Source: Nereocystis luetkeana
Lineage: Eukaryota; Sar; Phaeophyceae; Laminariales; Laminariaceae
Direction: 5' to 3'
Length of the DNA: 64,000 bases
Assembly: GCA_031213475.1 (NCBI GenBank)
Contig: JARUPZ010000034.1
Coordinates: 868,001-932,000, forward strand
The translations under genes were made by a program, and so were the position numbers. The notes beneath the pieces were generated by a model. The model searched no databases. It was not told the DNA's origin and was given only the letters and a program-made list of their open reading frames with translations. This document shows positions 60,001 to 64,000 of this stretch, in pieces (positions within the stretch are counted from its first letter, which is position 1; every line of letters starts with the position of its first letter).

Positions 60001-60918
60001 AATATATTGAAAAAACGTAATGAGCGCCCCGTTGTTGGAGGCGCCTTTAACAGGAGTAGGAACGGTGCTCCGTCAGCGAAGGGGTGCGTGGTCAAAGATC
60101 AATTCACTAAGGCAAGCAACCAAAGAGAACGCTCTCCGCCCTCCCCTCCCCCCCCCCCCCCTCCTATCCCCTCACCTGCACCGCCTCTTCTTCTCCTTCG
60201 CCTCCGACATATTCTCCTCCCCCGACCCCGGTCCCGGAATGCGCCATAGACCGGATAGAGCTCCCGGGGGTTGCGTCATCATGCGGGGGGGGCATGGCAT
60301 GAGACGACTCCTCCTTCGCGTCGGACGACAACGGAGTTATCCTTGCGGACGATCTCGGAGAACCCTCGGGCTTGGGCGAGGAGTTGCTGTGACTGAGCAG
60401 GCCCTTGAACTGCGGAATGGGTAGGTGGTGGTGAGGAAAGGGGAGTGGGGGGATATTGGTGGTGGTGGTGGTGGTGGTGCGATCGTAGCGGTGGTGGTGG
60501 CAGTGGTGGTAGCAGCGGTGGTGGTTGTGACGGCAGTGGTGTTGGCGGTAGCGGCGTACAATGATGGTGTTGGTAGTAGACGTTTCGGTTTAGGAATTAT
60601 TGCCGCTGTTGTGGCGGGTGCGGCGTAGGGAGTGGAAGGGGGGGGGGGGGGGGGGTAAACACTTGATGTTGTCGCTGCCTTTTGCCCCGCGAAGCCTTCT
60701 AAACAATTGTCACAGCGTTCCCAAGGGTTGCATTCGTTACCAGCTCAGCAAGGTACCGGTGCTTCGCAGAAACCAAAATGAATAGATGTCATGGCAAGCT
60801 TTTGCAAGGGCGGCGACGCGGCAAACAAAACCGCCACCAACACACAACGAACGACACACAGCAGGCCACAAACAATAACACCAATACGAACGCTGACACC
60901 AACACCAACACCAACAGC

Positions 60919-60994
<76 letters not shown>

Positions 60995-63478
60995 CCAACA
61001 ACAACAACACCAACAACACCAATATCACCACAACCAGCATCAACACCAACACCACCAACACCAACACCACGGACATCAACACTACGAACGCCACCAACAC
61101 CAGCACCACCAATAACGCCACACCACCACCACGAACACCTGACACAAGGACAACACTTACATATAATACCAGTCTGGACCGTAAATTTAGGGTGCGCGAC
61201 ATCTCGCTACCATCTAAACGTATTTTATATTCCGATCAGACTGGCGGCTACTTTAGTGTGTCTTGCCTTGCTGATAAAGCTATTGTTCTTGCGAAGGCTC
61301 CCCCCCTGCCCTCCCGAGAGACCGCCTGCTGTCGCAGGCCCGCCCGAGTGAGACGAGGTCGACGAAATAGTCCCGTGCGCAGAGCCCTGTGTGGTGTGGT
61401 TTTTTGTCGGGTGGTGGTGTTACTGTTGCTGTTCTCAAATTACCTCACAGCAAAGAAATGCATCCCGTGCAAAAAATATTTCAGGCGAAAACCAAAACTA
61501 CAAATAACGCACACCATGACTGGAAGGCAACATCCTTCACTCAACACGTGAAAAAAGAACAAGTGGAACCAGCGTATGTATGCACCGGATACGTCCCCTT
61601 GTGGGGCTTTGGGACCGGAACCGAGGGAACCGCGCATCGAGAGAAAACAAAGAAAGTCAAAGTGTGGTGTAGTGCAGTAGTGCAGTGTGGCACGCGACGG
61701 CATTGCACACACGGGACGAGACGCAACGTGACGGTAGGAGATGGAATAATATAGAGTGGGGCGGGATGGGATGGGATGGGAAGGGATGGGATGGGATTGT
61801 GCGGTATGGATTAGTATGGTGTGGCGTGGCGTGGCGTGGTGTGGCACGACATTGCACGGGACGACACCCAATGCGACGGGATGGGATGAAATGATTCATT
61901 GAGATGGGATGAAGAGCATGGGATGGGATTGGGTGGGACGGGACGGGATGTTATGATGGGATGGAATGGGATGGGGTGCGATGGGACGGGATGGGATGAA
62001 ATGAGATGGGATGAAGAAGGTGGGACGGGATGGGATGGGATGGCATATGATGGGATGGATGGGATAGGATACGATACAACAGCAGGACTTGCCTGCTTGA
62101 TATCTCCCTTGGCGAAAGCCTCATGGAGTTCTCCCGGAGCCATCGACGCCGCCAGCGCAGCCATCGCGGCAGCTTCGGCGACAACACTATCATCCATCGA
62201 CCCCTCCCCCCCCCCCTCCTCCACATCCACCACGGCCGTCTTCCTAGAAACCACAGACGTCACGGGGGGCGCCTCATAACCCCCCCCACCCCCGTCTTCC
62301 CGCGCATACCCGCCTCCACCCAGCGACGACTCACCACCCACAGCCCCAGCCGCCCCCTCTCCGCCAACCGACTCTGCCTTCCCAAGGTTTCCACCAGAAT
62401 CCACACCGCCGACGCCACCCCTAACTCCCCCGCGACCCAACGCGGAAGCCTTGGCAGGTTTGACGGGGGGCGCAACCGCCGGCTCTGGCGAGGACGAGCC
62501 GGAAGCCGCGGTGGTGGTGGTGGTGGAGGCGGCGGTAGTAGCGGCAACAGCGGTTTCGTCTCGAGCGTACCCCACCCTTCGCGCCGTCCTTTTCTTGCGA
62601 ACGACGCCTCCAGGCGTTTTCCACGGGGGGGCGGCCGCACCCATCCCCGCCCCCGAGCCGCCCGCTGCCCCCATGACGCTAGCTGCTCCGGTACCACCTA
62701 CCACGATACCGCCTGGGGGCACAGCCGCCGCTTCTGCTGTCGGGGCACCCTGGCTTCCCGCCGGGGAGGAGCCGGCAGTGATAACGCTCTCCGCCGAATG
62801 CCTTACGAGGGAGGAGGGGGAGGGAGAGCTCCTGCCCCTGCTTCCGATTTCGCCTCCGCCCCCGCTAACACCCCCCCCACCACCACCGCCACCAACGTCA
62901 AGGGCCGAGGCGCGATCATGAGACGACGAGGCGGTGGCGGGGGCAGAAGACGGACCCGCTAACCCCGGACTCCCCCCCCCACTACCGCCTCCCAAGCCAC
63001 CGCCTACGCCACCCAAGCCCGCCTCATGGCCCCTTCCCCCCTCCGACAAAAACGAAAAAGAAGAAGAAATACCGCCTTGGGAAACCCCGGGGACATGGCC
63101 ACCACTACCCCCTCCGCCGCTGCTCGACAGCGGCGGCGCTCCCGCGGAGGCTGCTGCAGGGACCGCGCTTGGGCTTAACCTCGCGCTCAAGCTTGAGCTT
63201 ATGCCTGTGCTTGCGAGGGCGGGGGCGGCGGAGGCATCGGCTAAGAAGGAAAAGGCCGACACGCCGTGGGGAGCTTCTTCAATTCCAACTCCCGCTGCGC
63301 TGCGTGGGAGCGGTGCCGCAGAACTGTCGGTGGTGTTAGCGCTAACGTTAGCGCTAGAGTGAGAGTTAGCCGCCCGCGGGGTGGCGTCGGCGGCAGCGGC
63401 GGCGGTGGTGCTGGTGGAGTCGGCGTCGACTGTGTCGGCCATAAACTGGAACGCCGAAAATATTCCCGCTTCCTTATC
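36454..63478 (-). CDS. Large coiled-coil protein, at least 20 exons
   Basis: Unnamed coiled-coil protein. Exons in coding order: 63478-62093, 60409-60176, 59727-59579, 58691-58563, 56570-56456, 54926-54795, 53471-53319, 50887-50708, 49677-49600, 48903-48769, 47659-47528, 45896-45816, 42885-42804, 41975-41834, 40605-40319, 38787-38698, 38179-38108, 37508-37437, then an open block from 37212; 61386-61267 is possible. Each has AG before it and GT (or GC) after it, and phases agree at every join, including the non-zero ones, giving at least 1,216 residues. The head is Gly/Ser/Ala-rich with SxFxF motifs; the middle is heptad-like, as in EVKELEAQLEAKRAALGE. UVR-like motifs are AEEYEKAAELSVEI, RKDYKEAGHVSRQM and EEDYDQAAELDAQM. 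Linkers are acidic, with about ten Asp in a row. A scaffold or cytoskeletal role is inference. No membrane segment is seen. The 5' end may lie beyond the window; the 3' end is unclear. Confidence 0.85.
36930..36982. repeat. (CCT)n microsatellite
   Basis: About 17 units; minus strand reads poly-Glu. Related C/T-rich sequence fills 36490-36720. Confidence 0.9.
37661..37721. repeat. (AAC)n microsatellite
   Basis: Intronic run of AAC with a few CAA shifts; similar runs lie at 27331-27403 and 60918-60993. Confidence 0.9.
38244..38537. repeat. Two pentanucleotide arrays, (GGGAA)n and (AAGAC)n
   Basis: About eleven GGGAA units (38244-38300), then some 28 AAGAC-type units (38385-38537) interrupted by a repeated ATCGATGAAACAA-like word. 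On the coding strand both are pyrimidine-rich and sit upstream of the 38179 acceptor. Confidence 0.92.
38819..39250 (+). repeat. G/C-tailed dispersed repeat, long copy 2
   Basis: Starts with a G run, then TGTACTCGAT, GGCCGTAGTCGTATGACC, GCATCCCTACAATGCCGGGA, GCACCAAGCGCGAAGCGCCG, GAGCTGCATCCTACTAAG and, at the far end, GTGGGTGCCTTACCATGAAC. Intronic, upstream of exon 38787. Confidence 0.88.
39780..40065 (+). repeat. G/C-tailed dispersed repeat, copy 3 with internal duplication
   Basis: The first 55-60 bases (CTCGATATCATGCATGGCCG through CATCCCTACAAT) are tandemly doubled, then the usual order follows to the CTGCATCCTGC block. Confidence 0.85.
40319..42885 (-). CDS. Coiled-coil gene: phase 1/2 exons and acidic exon with homopolymer problem
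   Basis: 42885-42804 (VSALLGDVEDGVKDGSDARK) ends in phase 1; 41975-41834 (LSQAEEALTVAEEAVAVSRI) takes it up and ends in phase 2; 40605-40319 takes that up (DAAESLLLLQLSALDAEAKD). In the last exon the frame is lost at a run of ten G (plus strand, 40514-40523). With nine, it would continue through DLTLSLS into about ten Asp, then GVELRNIDEGKSAGLE, and meet its GT donor in phase 0 as the next exon needs. A base-calling error, a polymorphism or a real defect are all possible. Confidence 0.8.
40676..40870 (+). repeat. G/C-tailed dispersed repeat, copy 4
   Basis: G-rich start, GTGCATGGCCGTAGTCGTAT, a deletion in the middle, then GAGCTGCATCCTACTA. It sits just upstream (coding sense) of the acidic exon. 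Confidence 0.85.
41426..41466 (-). repeat. G/C-tailed dispersed repeat, end stub
   Basis: Only the tail-proximal 40 bases remain (GTGGTCATACGCCTACGGCC, ATGCATGATATGAGTACA) before C-rich sequence. Confidence 0.7.
42030..42120. repeat. Long G homopolymer tracts
   Basis: A G run of roughly 30 bases, then GTACTCGATAGGAGTACTCG and another G run. It looks like the tail end of the G/C-tailed repeat, doubled. G-quadruplex formation is possible. Confidence 0.8.
42500..42660 (+). repeat. G/C-tailed dispersed repeat, partial copy
   Basis: G run, ACATGGCCGTAGTAGTATGA, CCTCGCATCCCTATTTACAA, GCAGACATTGCTTGCACC, ending at GCGCCGTGAGG. Confidence 0.85.
43190..43460. repeat. GATC/GATGATCTAGATGATC array
   Basis: Irregular tandem of GATGATCTAGATGATC-like words in an intron; related words recur in family C. 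Confidence 0.85.
43705..43780. mobile_element. MITE family A, half copy
   Basis: Left arm and centre only (TTCGGGGGACCATAGTAAAC, then CACAAAAACCAATGCATG); the right arm is gone. Confidence 0.75.
44262..44417. repeat. Hairpin repeat family B, one half and one full copy
   Basis: A left half (44262-44318, GCCGCAGTCCCGTTTTTGGG) abuts a full copy (44323-44417) with arms AACCCTTTTGGACTGCAGTC and GGTCCTAAAAGG. Confidence 0.8.
44640..44925. repeat. (CCCGA)n array
   Basis: GGTCAGGTCGGGCCGGGTCG on the left, then some 40 CCCGA/CCAGA units; hairpin-capable like the 18.2 and 57.8 kb loci. GTTTGAAA(A/G)CATC words break it up. Confidence 0.92.
45105..45745. repeat. ~60-bp intronic minisatellite
   Basis: About a dozen units of GGGATCTGTATGACACAGCT, CTTGCGCACATG and a T run. 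It ends 70 bp from exon 45896-45816. The open frames across it come from the repeat, not from a gene. Confidence 0.92.
45816..54926 (-). CDS. Coiled-coil gene: central rod exons
   Basis: Seven exons, all phase 0: 54926-54795 (DANLGKLVAERAAKFEAESR), 53471-53319 (ERISRLGLMRMELEGEVKEL), 50887-50708 (VMSGLDEASAGIAAVRGKFE), 49677-49600 (ATREQQGLLKAVEGVVDEVK), 48903-48769 (STLAKHWNVEARPGEEAGGE, Gly-rich and not helical), 47659-47528 (VEDARSRFEQGTRGFAALEQ) and 45896-45816 (AAVMRKDYKEAGHVSRQMKE, UVR-like). All but 48903-48769 have charged heptad patterns. No proline kinks occur except in that linker and an ALPGLEQ step. Confidence 0.88.
45960..46245. repeat. GATC-rich foldback family C copy
   Basis: Ends CGCACCTCTGTAGATCATCT and GATATGTCCGAGGTGT are inverted; the inside has CTGATCTGTATGATCTGTAT and TAGCGGCAGGTTGGCG. 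It lies 65 bp upstream (coding sense) of exon 45896. Confidence 0.7.
46268..46525. repeat. ~20-bp ACCATTCGAACAC minisatellite
   Basis: About 13 units of CCATTCGAACACCAA-like sequence with rich variation. Confidence 0.85.
46543..46645. mobile_element. MITE family A, copy 5 (diverged)
   Basis: Left end altered (TATTTGGGAGGGCCATAG); right end CTGTGGTACCCTGTAA then TAG. Confidence 0.75.
46919..47024. mobile_element. MITE family A, copy 6
   Basis: CTACGGGGGACCTATAGTTA on the left, CTATGCTCTCCCGTTA on the right; AATAGGACC subfamily. Confidence 0.88.
47233..47443 (-). mobile_element. tRNA-derived SINE, complete minus copy
   Basis: Minus strand: A box TGGCTTGGTAGG (47425-47436), B box GAGTTCGAGTCTC (47381-47393), A-rich stretch, then the family body (GCGAGAGCGTGAGTTAGCTA, AAATCGACGAGCAG, AATAGAGGCACTTACCG). 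It is 85 bp inside the intron after exon 47659-47528. More diverged than the 19.0 kb copy. Confidence 0.8.
47920..48025. mobile_element. MITE family A, copy 7
   Basis: Full hairpin, TA on both sides (47918-47919, 48026-48027), AAATAGGACC subfamily. Followed by short repeats of ACAAAATGACTCGCTAATAG (48030-48110). Confidence 0.92.
49335..49565 (-). repeat. G/C-tailed dispersed repeat, copy 7
   Basis: GCTGTCATCCATATGCAAG, GATGCAGCTCACCCTTCATG, GGCGCTTCGCGCTTGGTGCA, ATGAGATCGAGTACACCA and a C run, 35 bp from exon 49677-49600. Confidence 0.88.
49938..50300. repeat. GATC-rich foldback family C copy
   Basis: Left end CACACGTTCAACATATCATG, several ACAGATCATGT units, GGGCAGATAGATATATCC, AACGGCAGGTAAGGATCT and right end GGCATATCTGATACGTCC. 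Confidence 0.7.
50930..51215. repeat. (GGACA)n-type arrays
   Basis: GGACA/GGGCA units at 50930-51065 and 51150-51210, split by a G run. The coding strand reads CCTGTCCTGTCC upstream of the 50887 acceptor. Confidence 0.88.
51355..51690. repeat. GATC-rich foldback family C copy
   Basis: Contains GGATCTGTACAGTACAGATCC (the central palindrome without an insert), ATCGTACAGATCATACAG and TCTATCTATCTGCCCTGA in family order. Confidence 0.75.
51692..52348 (-). CDS. 219-codon open frame in an intron, unknown
   Basis: Starts at ATG (MICRCRIYTKVTRKIAHRGG) and runs to TAG, inside the intron before exon 50887. Blocks such as YMDTSRRDVFEAAQRSQHHP look protein-like, but no family is recognised and an overlapping frame is also open. 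It may be chance or a decayed insert. Confidence 0.2.
   Translation of the reverse strand: MICRCRIYTKVTRKIAHRGGRFAPSCFLWKTRITQTQRPIYMDTSRRDVFEAAQRSQHHPYDTQLADTTFGEMFDLTADVVCCVMCFLLLLSSFESHHLRLCVPLLGWRKSVRKFVPGNPFRPALRTETFVYSFIQVHLQVMCPRNGSAVRTAQAPGTRPLAQYWSKTILVETWDDVAHTLRLVPNIILRDRQHFVGFATFFTPALCKGGGRGDPDYL
52435..52600. repeat. ~70-bp tandem repeat
   Basis: Two and a half units of TGACACAATGTGACCACCGC, CTTTGCTTAACCCCT. Confidence 0.75.
52600..52696. repeat. Hairpin repeat family B copy
   Basis: AACCCCTTTCAGGGGCCGCA to CTGCAGTCCTAAAAGGGTT. Confidence 0.75.
52717..52822. mobile_element. MITE family A, copy 8
   Basis: CTACGGGGGGCCATAGTGAA to ATGGCCCCCCTTAA, TA flanks. Confidence 0.88.
53090..53176. 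repeat. Hairpin repeat family B, degenerate copy
   Basis: Keeps CCCGTTTTGGGGACAAAACT and TACTTGAAATTTGACTGG; the right arm is lost. Confidence 0.6.
53595..53699. mobile_element. MITE family A, copy 9
   Basis: CTACGGGGGTCGATAGTAAA to CTATGACCCCCCGTCA, TA flanks. Confidence 0.88.
53760..53856. repeat. Hairpin repeat family B, best-preserved copy
   Basis: Arms AACCCTTTTAGAACCGCAGT and GACTGCAGTCCTAAAGGGG with loop TTCAATTTTCAAG. Confidence 0.85.
54417..54511. mobile_element. MITE family A, copy 10
   Basis: AACAGGACC subfamily; intact ends, TA flanks. Useful as the uninserted reference for copy 13. Confidence 0.93.
55269..55417. repeat. GGTGGTGNT-type triplet-rich tract
   Basis: Long run of GGTGGT/GATGGT words leading into a G tract; similar G/T-rich tracts lie at 55830-55960 and 60425-60560. 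Confidence 0.8.
55418..55810 (+). repeat. G/C-tailed dispersed repeat, long copy 8
   Basis: G run, ATGCATGGCCGTAGTCGTAT, full core, then the distal half (GGATGACAGCAGTATAAATG, GGGTGCCTTACCATGAACGC, GTGCGGAGTAAAGG) and a second G run. Confidence 0.9.
56456..59727 (-). CDS. Coiled-coil gene: three exons linked by phase-2 introns
   Basis: 59727-59579, 58691-58563 and 56570-56456 are the only neighbours split after the second codon base, twice in a row, and the join restores Arg both times (GIR-RLAEAE and RRLR-ELEEEE). This is strong evidence that they belong to one transcript. The second carries a UVR-like motif in LADAEEYEKAAELSVEIESL. Confidence 0.9.
57690..57801. mobile_element. MITE family A, copy 11
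   Basis: AACAGGACC subfamily; the right arm has a small duplication (GTTAACTGTTAACTATGG). Confidence 0.92.
57805..57925. repeat. (GGGTC)n-type inverted repeat
   Basis: GGGTCGGGTCGGGCCGG, CTCTCACGGGCCGGG, then CCCGACCCGACCCGACCC. It starts three bases after MITE copy 11. Confidence 0.88.
58165..58545. repeat. GATC-rich foldback family C copy with MITE A inside
   Basis: CTCACCTGCCGTTCTGA, GGATCTGTG, [MITE], AGATCCAACCCAGCAAAC, CACCCGGCAACATGAGCT, TCTATCTATCTGCCCTGA, GATATGTCCGACGTG. It ends about 20 bp from the exon 58691-58563 donor. Confidence 0.8.
58229..58333. mobile_element. MITE family A, copy 12
   Basis: AATAGGACC subfamily, TA flanks, in the central palindrome of family C. Confidence 0.93.
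58847..58939. repeat. Hairpin repeat family B copy
   Basis: AACCCGTTTAGTACCGCAGT to GGGACTGTAGTCCTGAAAGG. Confidence 0.7.
59070..59578. repeat. GATC-rich foldback family C copy with MITE A inside
   Basis: Left end CACACCTCGGACATATAGAT, long AGATCAGATACATCAGATA array, GGATCTGCA, [MITE], AAGATTCAACTCAG, TCCGGCAACATCAGCTAG. It reaches the donor of exon 59727-59579. Confidence 0.75.
59339..59450. mobile_element. MITE family A, copy 13, with TACCTGGTA insert
   Basis: AACAGGACC subfamily in the opposite orientation to copy 12. At 59387-59395 it reads CCTATACCTGGTATGTTT where copies 10 and 11 read CCTATATGTTT. Confidence 0.93.
59745..59880. repeat. (TTTGC)n-type pentanucleotide tract
   Basis: GGTGC, GGTTC and TTTGC five-base units just upstream (coding sense) of the 59727 acceptor. 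Confidence 0.8.
60176..60409 (-). CDS. Coiled-coil gene: Ser/Pro-rich linker exon
   Basis: 78 codons in phase 0, FKGLLSHSNSSPKPEGSPRS to GEGEEEAVQ, between CCGCAG and GTGAGG. It joins the disordered head to the first helical exon (EVREKLSLLVNAFQKKS at 59727). Confidence 0.85.
60898..61090. repeat. (AAC)n / (ACCAAC)n microsatellite
   Basis: Pure AAC at 60918-60993, then interrupted ACCAAC and ACCACC units. Confidence 0.93.
61267..61386 (-). CDS. Possible small exon of the coiled-coil gene
   Basis: Forty codons in phase 0 (GSAHGTISSTSSHSGG... ending SFISK) after an ACACAG acceptor, with a GC donor (AAG then GCAAGA). Composition matches the 5' exon. The neighbouring exons also join in frame without it, so it may be absent or alternative. 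Confidence 0.35.
61755..62075. repeat. (GGGAT)n-type pentanucleotide array
   Basis: About 60 units of GGGAT/GGGAC/GTGGC, starting 20 bp into the intron after the GC donor of the 5' exon. Confidence 0.92.
62093..63478 (-). CDS. Coiled-coil gene: large 5' exon with SxFxF motifs and GC donor
   Basis: 462 codons in phase 0. It follows an AG acceptor (ATCGCGCAG) and reads DKEAGIFSAFQFMADT..., so the ATG at 63442 may be internal and the gene may start beyond the window. If 63442 is the start, the first SAFQFM motif would be lost, which argues against it. SAFQFM, SAFSFL and SSFSFL begin at exon residues 8, 74 and 139. The rest is Gly/Ser/Ala/Pro-rich and probably disordered, with a basic patch RKKRTARR. 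It ends AKGDIKQ, and the donor is AAGCAG then GCAAGT, a strong GC-type site. Confidence 0.75.
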
Positions 63479-63609
63479 CTGCGCGATTTGCGATTAAAGA
63501 TACGCACGCGTGAAACGACGAAGGATACGCGTGGTGAGGTAAGGTGTCCGTGGCTGATGATGTCCGCATGAGCGGGGGGGAAGGGAGGTCGGTACGTAGT
63601 GGGCGGGGG

Positions 63610-63835
63610 GGGGGGGGGAGGGGAAGGGGTGTACTCGTTGTCACGCACGGCCGTAGTCGTACATATAACCGTAGACCCTCACATCCCTACAACGCCGGGA
63701 CGGAGCACGGCGGATTATCGCCGACCAGGCAGACATGGCTTGCACGAAGCGCGGAACGCCGTGAGGTGTTCGGCGAGTCGCATGAAGGGTGAGCTGCATC
63801 CTGCTAAGAACGTCCTCCTCATATGGATGACAGCA
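63610..63835 (+). repeat. G/C-tailed dispersed repeat, copy 9
   Basis: G run, TGTACTCGTTGTCACGCACG, CCCTCACATCCCTACAACGC, GGTGAGCTGCATCCTGCTAA, ATATGGATGACAGCATC. Confidence 0.88.
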
Positions 63836-63966
63836 TCGGATGAAGAGAAGGGGTGGGGGAGGGTGTATAGGGTTTTCTTCGCCCTTGTACTATTCACTAC
63901 CTGGTAGTGAATACCGCCAAAATGGGCCCACACTATTTTCAAGTAGTTTGGCCCCGAAACCTGAGC

Positions 63967-64000
63967 AACAACCCTAACCCTAACCCTTACCCTAGCCCTA
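63967..64000. repeat. Short telomere-like repeat at the window edge
   Basis: AACCCTAACCCTAACCCTTA then CCCTAGCCCTA: about five CCCTAA-type units, degenerate. It may continue beyond the window. Confidence 0.7.

Noticed and set aside
63967-64000. A true chromosome end
   Set aside because: Only about five degenerate units are visible and the window simply stops there.

Overview
The window is nuclear DNA of a eukaryote, very probably a brown alga (Phaeophyceae) or a close stramenopile relative. The best pointer is a decayed gene at 22.6-24.0 kb built from EsV-1-7 cysteine/histidine repeats, a family that is large in brown algae. Multi-exon genes with GT-AG and GC-AG introns of 0.4-3 kb, SINEs, MITEs, long microsatellites and a Ty1/copia fossil fit the same picture. 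The species cannot be named from the sequence.

Layout. 1-5.9 kb has no recognisable gene and carries small repeats. 5.9-18.6 kb holds an alpha-carbonic anhydrase gene on the plus strand. Seven exons (11429-18590) splice together cleanly with every intron in phase 0; a possible signal-peptide exon lies upstream at 5869-5958. One intron carries about 590 bp of pure (TAG)n split by a MITE. 18.6-22.6 kb is gene-free with one complete tRNA-derived SINE. 22.6-24.0 kb is the EsV-1-7 pseudogene (minus strand). 26.3-28.7 kb is a head-to-tail duplication of a 1.1-1.2 kb unit. 28.7-33.8 kb is dominated by minisatellites with CCATGG-type palindromes, around a broken Ty1/copia reverse transcriptase/RNase H fossil.

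36.5-63.5 kb is one large minus-strand gene. Nineteen exons plus a last open block, with matching splice phases (0, 2, 2, 0, 1, 2, 0), encode at least about 1,200 residues: a Gly/Ser-rich head with three SxFxF motifs about 65 residues apart, then a long coiled coil with three UVR-like motifs, then acidic linkers. Its 5' end may lie beyond position 64000. Its introns are filled with repeats: a family ending in a long G/C homopolymer (nine copies in the 35-64 kb region), a GATC-rich foldback family, two hairpin MITE families, and pentanucleotide arrays.

The two live genes have no visible functional link; the shared theme is the repeat landscape. The most unusual signal is a 9-mer, TACC(A/T)GGTA, present 16 times exactly in 64 kb (about 0.5 expected). 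One copy sits inside a MITE as an exact 7-bp insertion with TA on both sides, so it looks like the footprint or insert of an unknown TA-targeting process.
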